Assembly (NCBI GenBank): GCA_937901905.1
Contig: CALDIF010000007.1
Span: forward strand, 1 to 8,756
Reading direction: 5' to 3'
Length of the DNA stretch: 8,756 nucleotides
Origin: an uncultured Porphyromonadaceae bacterium
Lineage (GTDB): Bacteria > Bacteroidota > Bacteroidia > Bacteroidales > Muribaculaceae
Below are positions 6,832 through 8,756 of the stretch, piece after piece. The notes beneath the pieces were generated by a model. That model saw nothing but the letters and a program-made list of their open reading frames with translations, ran no database searches and had not been told where the DNA came from. The translations under genes were made by a program, and so were the position numbers. Positions within the stretch are counted from its first letter, which is position 1. Every line of letters begins with the position of its first letter.

Positions 6832-7568
6832 ATAGTATCGTTAATGATGTGTGGCTCTAACTCCGCAGCGAGACGACGCCACTCTTTCGTTGTGAGATAT
6901 TCGGCTATCACCTCGGCATGACCGGCATAGTGCATATCGCTGCCGAGCATGTCAACCAAGCCGTTCTTTACCAACCACATTGCGGCATCACGGGCATTGC
7001 CTCCGAAGTAGCCGGCAAACGATAACAAGTTAACCTGGAACTTCACGCCGGCATTATGTAACGACTCATACCGCTCATGACGCGAAGCATAGTACGGATA
7101 ACGCTCGGGGTGAGCCATGATAAGGTTATAACCATTGACTTGCAAGTCAAAAATCAAGTCATCAAGTTCCATCAGTTCTTGTTGGAACGAGTTTTCTATC
7201 AACAACCAGTTGCCCGGCATGGGCAACAGATGACCGGCTTTATACTCGCGCACGAAATAATCGTCAACGCGATACTCGGCACTGACATATAACTCCAACG
7301 GCAACTGCTGCCGCTTCACCTCGGCACATAACAACTCGTACGCTGCCATGAGCGACTCGCGCGTGTTCTCAAAAGATCCCTCAGTGACATGAGATGTGCA
7401 CACCACGCGACGTATACCCATGTCAAACTCACGACTCAACAAGTCAATCGACTGGCTGAGGTCCTGCGCTCCATGATCCACACCGGGCAAGATGTGGCAA
7501 TGCACATCGGTGTCGTAAAACAATTCGACCGGCTCTTTGCGCCGCGAAAATATGTTGAAAAATCCCAC
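6819..7568 (-). CDS. CpsB/YwqE-type tyrosine-protein phosphatase (PHP domain)
   Basis: The product is 249 residues from a GTG start at 7568. The frame is also open to another GTG at 7598, but starting at 7568 gives MGFFNIFSRRK, matching the usual N-terminus of Bacteroidetes members, while the ten extra residues look like an AT-rich leader. PHP metal-site motifs are TDVHCHILPGVD (20-31; His23, His25, Asp31), TSH (His60), SAEY (Glu98), MAHPERYPYY (His153) and GSDMH (Asp211, His213). Family members are metal-dependent phosphotyrosine phosphatases that reset bacterial tyrosine kinases controlling capsule or exopolysaccharide synthesis; no Wzc-like kinase or export gene is in the window. Unusual: the expected GxDDGA loop reads GVDHGAQ, with His32 in place of the second Asp. 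It converges on the isomerase-like gene and diverges from rpmE2. No clear promoter was found for it. Confidence 0.88.
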   Translation of the reverse strand: MGFFNIFSRRKEPVELFYDTDVHCHILPGVDHGAQDLSQSIDLLSREFDMGIRRVVCTSHVTEGSFENTRESLMAAYELLCAEVKRQQLPLELYVSAEYRVDDYFVREYKAGHLLPMPGNWLLIENSFQQELMELDDLIFDLQVNGYNLIMAHPERYPYYASRHERYESLHNAGVKFQVNLLSFAGYFGGNARDAAMWLVKNGLVDMLGSDMHYAGHAEVIAEYLTTKEWRRLAAELEPHIINDTIIPT

Positions 7569-7678
7569 TTTACAATATTTTTTTCTTACAAATTCCACAT
7601 CGGAGCCGACAGATTGCTCCCGACGGGTTAACCGACAAGTTTCCCGCCAAAAAAATAACGTAGAAAAATCAAAAAAAT

Positions 7679-7709
7679 TTTGTCAATTCGTCAACAATGA
7701 GTAACTTTG
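7679..7709 (+). promoter_or_regulatory. Bacteroidetes primary sigma promoter of rpmE2
   Basis: TTTG at 7679-7682 and TAACTTTG at 7702-7709 match the Bacteroides consensus (TTTG at -33, TAnnTTTG at -7) at every fixed position, with a 19-bp spacer inside the accepted 19-21 range. Transcription would begin near 7714, leaving a leader of about 65 nt before the rpmE2 start. It lies in the 212-bp divergent gap upstream of the phosphatase gene. Confidence 0.8.
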
Positions 7710-7728
7710 CACGCCATTACAAGAATTA

Positions 7729-7744
7729 GGGCGGTTTACCACCC
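7729..7744 (+). promoter_or_regulatory. Small GC-rich hairpin in the rpmE2 leader, possible autoregulatory site
   Basis: GGGCGG (7729-7734) and CCACCC (7739-7744) pair with one C-A mismatch around a TTTA loop. It is the only compact structure in an otherwise A-rich 65-nt leader, 36 bp before the ATG. Ribosomal protein genes often carry leader structures bound by their product, so a bL31 feedback site is possible. The hairpin is seen; its role is speculation. Confidence 0.3.
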
Positions 7745-7780
7745 GTCCGAATAAGGTAAAAACAAATAAATACAACGATA

Positions 7781-8038
7781 ATGAAGGCAAATATTCATCC
7801 CGACAACTACCGTGAGGTGGTATTCAAGGACATGTCAAACGACGAGATTTTCATCACGCGTTCAACAATCAACACCAGAGAGACTATTGAGGTCGACGGT
7901 GTTACCTATCCGTTGGTGAAGTTGGAGATCACCAGTTCTTCTCACCCGTTCTTCACCGGCAAGCAGAAACTTGTTGACACCGCCGGTCGCATTGACAAGT
8001 TCCTCAGCCGCTACGGCGACCGCAAGAAGAAGAAATAA
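7781..8038 (+). CDS. rpmE2: Type B 50S ribosomal protein L31 (bL31, zinc-independent)
   Basis: The 85-residue protein starts MKANIHPDNYR and contains the characteristic VVFKDMS (13-19), the central SSSHPFFTGKQK block (52-63), VDTAGRIDKF (65-74) and a basic tail of four lysines. There is no cysteine at all, which marks the type B (C-minus) form lacking the zinc ribbon of type A L31. bL31 sits at the central protuberance and helps bridge the two ribosomal subunits. The ATG is preceded by an A-rich, Shine-Dalgarno-free leader usual for Bacteroidetes. The gene is monocistronic, with its own consensus promoter upstream and an intrinsic terminator 30 bp after the stop. Confidence 0.97.
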   Translation: MKANIHPDNYREVVFKDMSNDEIFITRSTINTRETIEVDGVTYPLVKLEITSSSHPFFTGKQKLVDTAGRIDKFLSRYGDRKKKK

Positions 8039-8067
8039 ATTTCAATCGGCTCTTGCAATAAGCATAT

Positions 8068-8119
8068 CAAACCGATGATGGTTCAACCGCTATGGTTGCT
8101 CCATCATCGGTTTGTTTTT
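8068..8119 (+). terminator. Rho-independent terminator of rpmE2
   Basis: Perfect 14-bp arms CAAACCGATGATGG (8068-8081) and CCATCATCGGTTTG (8101-8114) are followed directly by TTTTT (8115-8119). Inside, CAACC (8084-8088) pairs with GGTTG (8094-8098) across a small internal loop, giving one extended hairpin. It lies 30 bp after the rpmE2 stop and 28 bp before the 3' end of the convergent hypothetical gene. The U-tract is on the + strand side only. Confidence 0.92.
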
Positions 8120-8146
8120 AAGGCACACGCTCATCAACGCCTTCGT

Positions 8147-8650
8147 TCACTCCTTGTATATTGATGCATTCCACTCCAACTGTGACGGCTGAATCCTTAT
8201 GCGCCTCACGCCTCCTTTCTCACCCGATATCGCATACATTGCCGATGAACTTTCACCAATCATGTCGGCGATTGCACGCTTGATGCGTGATACTTTTTCA
8301 TTAACACTATTATTGGTCGGATCCACCATCGCATCTATACTGGAAGGTTTCGGGTCACGAACCGAAATGGCGCAATAATAGTGCCACAACTCATCGCGAT
8401 AATCGATTAGGTTTTTAAATGAAATACCCTCCAAATGATTCAAATATAAAAGATACATCACTTTGGACAAGACCGGCAATTTCACCTCTTCTACAGTTCC
8501 CATTGTACTTCTCAAGAAAATCCTATAATCCTTTTCCACCACCACTGTATAATAAGCATTATGGGGCTTAGAAGCCGATTCGCCGGTTTTTACAACAACA
8601 CTCTTGTCGAACCGTCCTTGTTTTCCGACGAATTCAATTTTTTCAAGCAT
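8147..8650 (-). CDS. Bacteroidetes-specific hypothetical protein, possible winged-helix-like C-terminal half
   Basis: I recognise this 167-residue protein as one of a group of unnamed proteins common in Bacteroidales, but I know no function. An N-terminal beta-rich region of about 55 residues has short strands (YYTVVVEKDYRIFLRS, 33-48). Next is a helical stretch, KLPVLSKVMYLLYLNHLEGISFKNL (57-81 as a region), resembling the first helices of a transcriptional-regulator C-terminal winged helix. DPTNNSVNEKVSRIKRAI (110-127) would be a basic candidate recognition helix, and YAISGEKGGVRRIRI (139-153) reads like a wing hairpin. A DNA-binding role is inference from this pattern only. There is no signal peptide or membrane segment. 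The ATG at 8650 opens a frame whose product begins MLEKIEF. The gene is visibly AT-richer than the genes at 1560-6784 and is alone on its strand here. Confidence 0.72.
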   Translation of the reverse strand: MLEKIEFVGKQGRFDKSVVVKTGESASKPHNAYYTVVVEKDYRIFLRSTMGTVEEVKLPVLSKVMYLLYLNHLEGISFKNLIDYRDELWHYYCAISVRDPKPSSIDAMVDPTNNSVNEKVSRIKRAIADMIGESSSAMYAISGEKGGVRRIRIQPSQLEWNASIYKE

Positions 8651-8690
8651 GGACAGGTATGTTTCATGTTATCCGTAGGTTACCTATATT

Positions 8691-8756
8691 TCGCCCTCAT
8701 GGGCGACGATGCCGTGTGACAGGTCGGACAAGAAATTAACTACGAATTTCACGAAT
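8691..8756. repeat. Edge element: inverted repeat plus the start of a 9-nt direct repeat
   Basis: TCGCCC (8691-8696) and GGGCGA (8701-8706) form perfect 6-bp arms around TCAT. Fifty bases on, ACGAATTTC is followed by ACGAAT (8742-8756), the start of a second copy of a 9-nt unit that runs off the window. Similar ACGAATTTC-type runs are, from memory, frequent between genes in Bacteroidales. The interval lies upstream of the hypothetical gene and holds no convincing ORF or promoter. Calling it a dispersed repeat is an inference. Confidence 0.35.

Noticed and set aside
7650..7677. T-rich minus-strand tract considered as a promoter for the phosphatase gene
   Set aside because: TATTTTTT approximates a -7 box but the only TTTG upstream is 12 bp away, outside the accepted spacing.
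8684..8756. Minus-strand open frame entering from the right edge (FVKFVVNFLSDLSHG...)
   Set aside because: Only about 23 codons are visible, with no recognisable motif, and the stretch overlaps a repeat-like sequence; a coding 3' end cannot be supported.

Overview
The window looks like chromosomal DNA from a member of the Bacteroidales, probably a gut Muribaculaceae-like lineage; genus cannot be fixed from this sequence. The reasons are A-rich leaders without Shine-Dalgarno sites, a consensus Bacteroidetes promoter (TTTG, 19 bp, TAnnTTTG) in front of the type B L31 gene, and proteins with Bacteroidetes-style features such as the glycosidase/beta-lactamase-fold fusion and the DPxxNSxNEKxSRIR family. 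There are seven protein genes. I see no tRNA, rRNA, CRISPR array, insertion sequence or phage gene.

Left and centre (1-6784, all + strand): the 3' part of a secreted 5'-nucleotidase/metallophosphatase runs off the left edge. A 107-bp gap with a strong hairpin follows. Then come three closely spaced genes (gaps of 30 and 59 bp) that may form one unit: a 1004-residue exported protein joining a NagZ-like GH3 beta-N-acetylglucosaminidase to a class C beta-lactamase-fold serine hydrolase; thioredoxin reductase (trxB); and an uncharacterised protein of the L-fucose/L-arabinose isomerase-like fold. The fusion is the most notable gene. It resembles the NagZ and AmiE muropeptide-rescue pair of Bacillus subtilis placed on one chain.

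Right (6785-8756): a minus-strand PHP-family tyrosine phosphatase of the CpsB/YwqE type converges on the isomerase-like gene across a hairpin. Divergent from it is rpmE2 (type B bL31), with a textbook promoter and a textbook terminator. Convergent with rpmE2 is an AT-richer minus-strand gene for a 167-residue Bacteroidetes protein of unknown function. The last 70 bases hold an inverted repeat and the start of a 9-nt direct repeat, possibly the edge of a dispersed intergenic repeat.

Functionally, the left half points to periplasmic salvage (nucleotides, cell-wall fragments) and thiol redox. The right half is a ribosomal protein gene flanked by a probable polysaccharide-control phosphatase and an unknown protein. 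No complete new system is demonstrable. The best leads are the fusion enzyme, its pairing with trxB and the isomerase-like gene, and the unknown 167-residue family.
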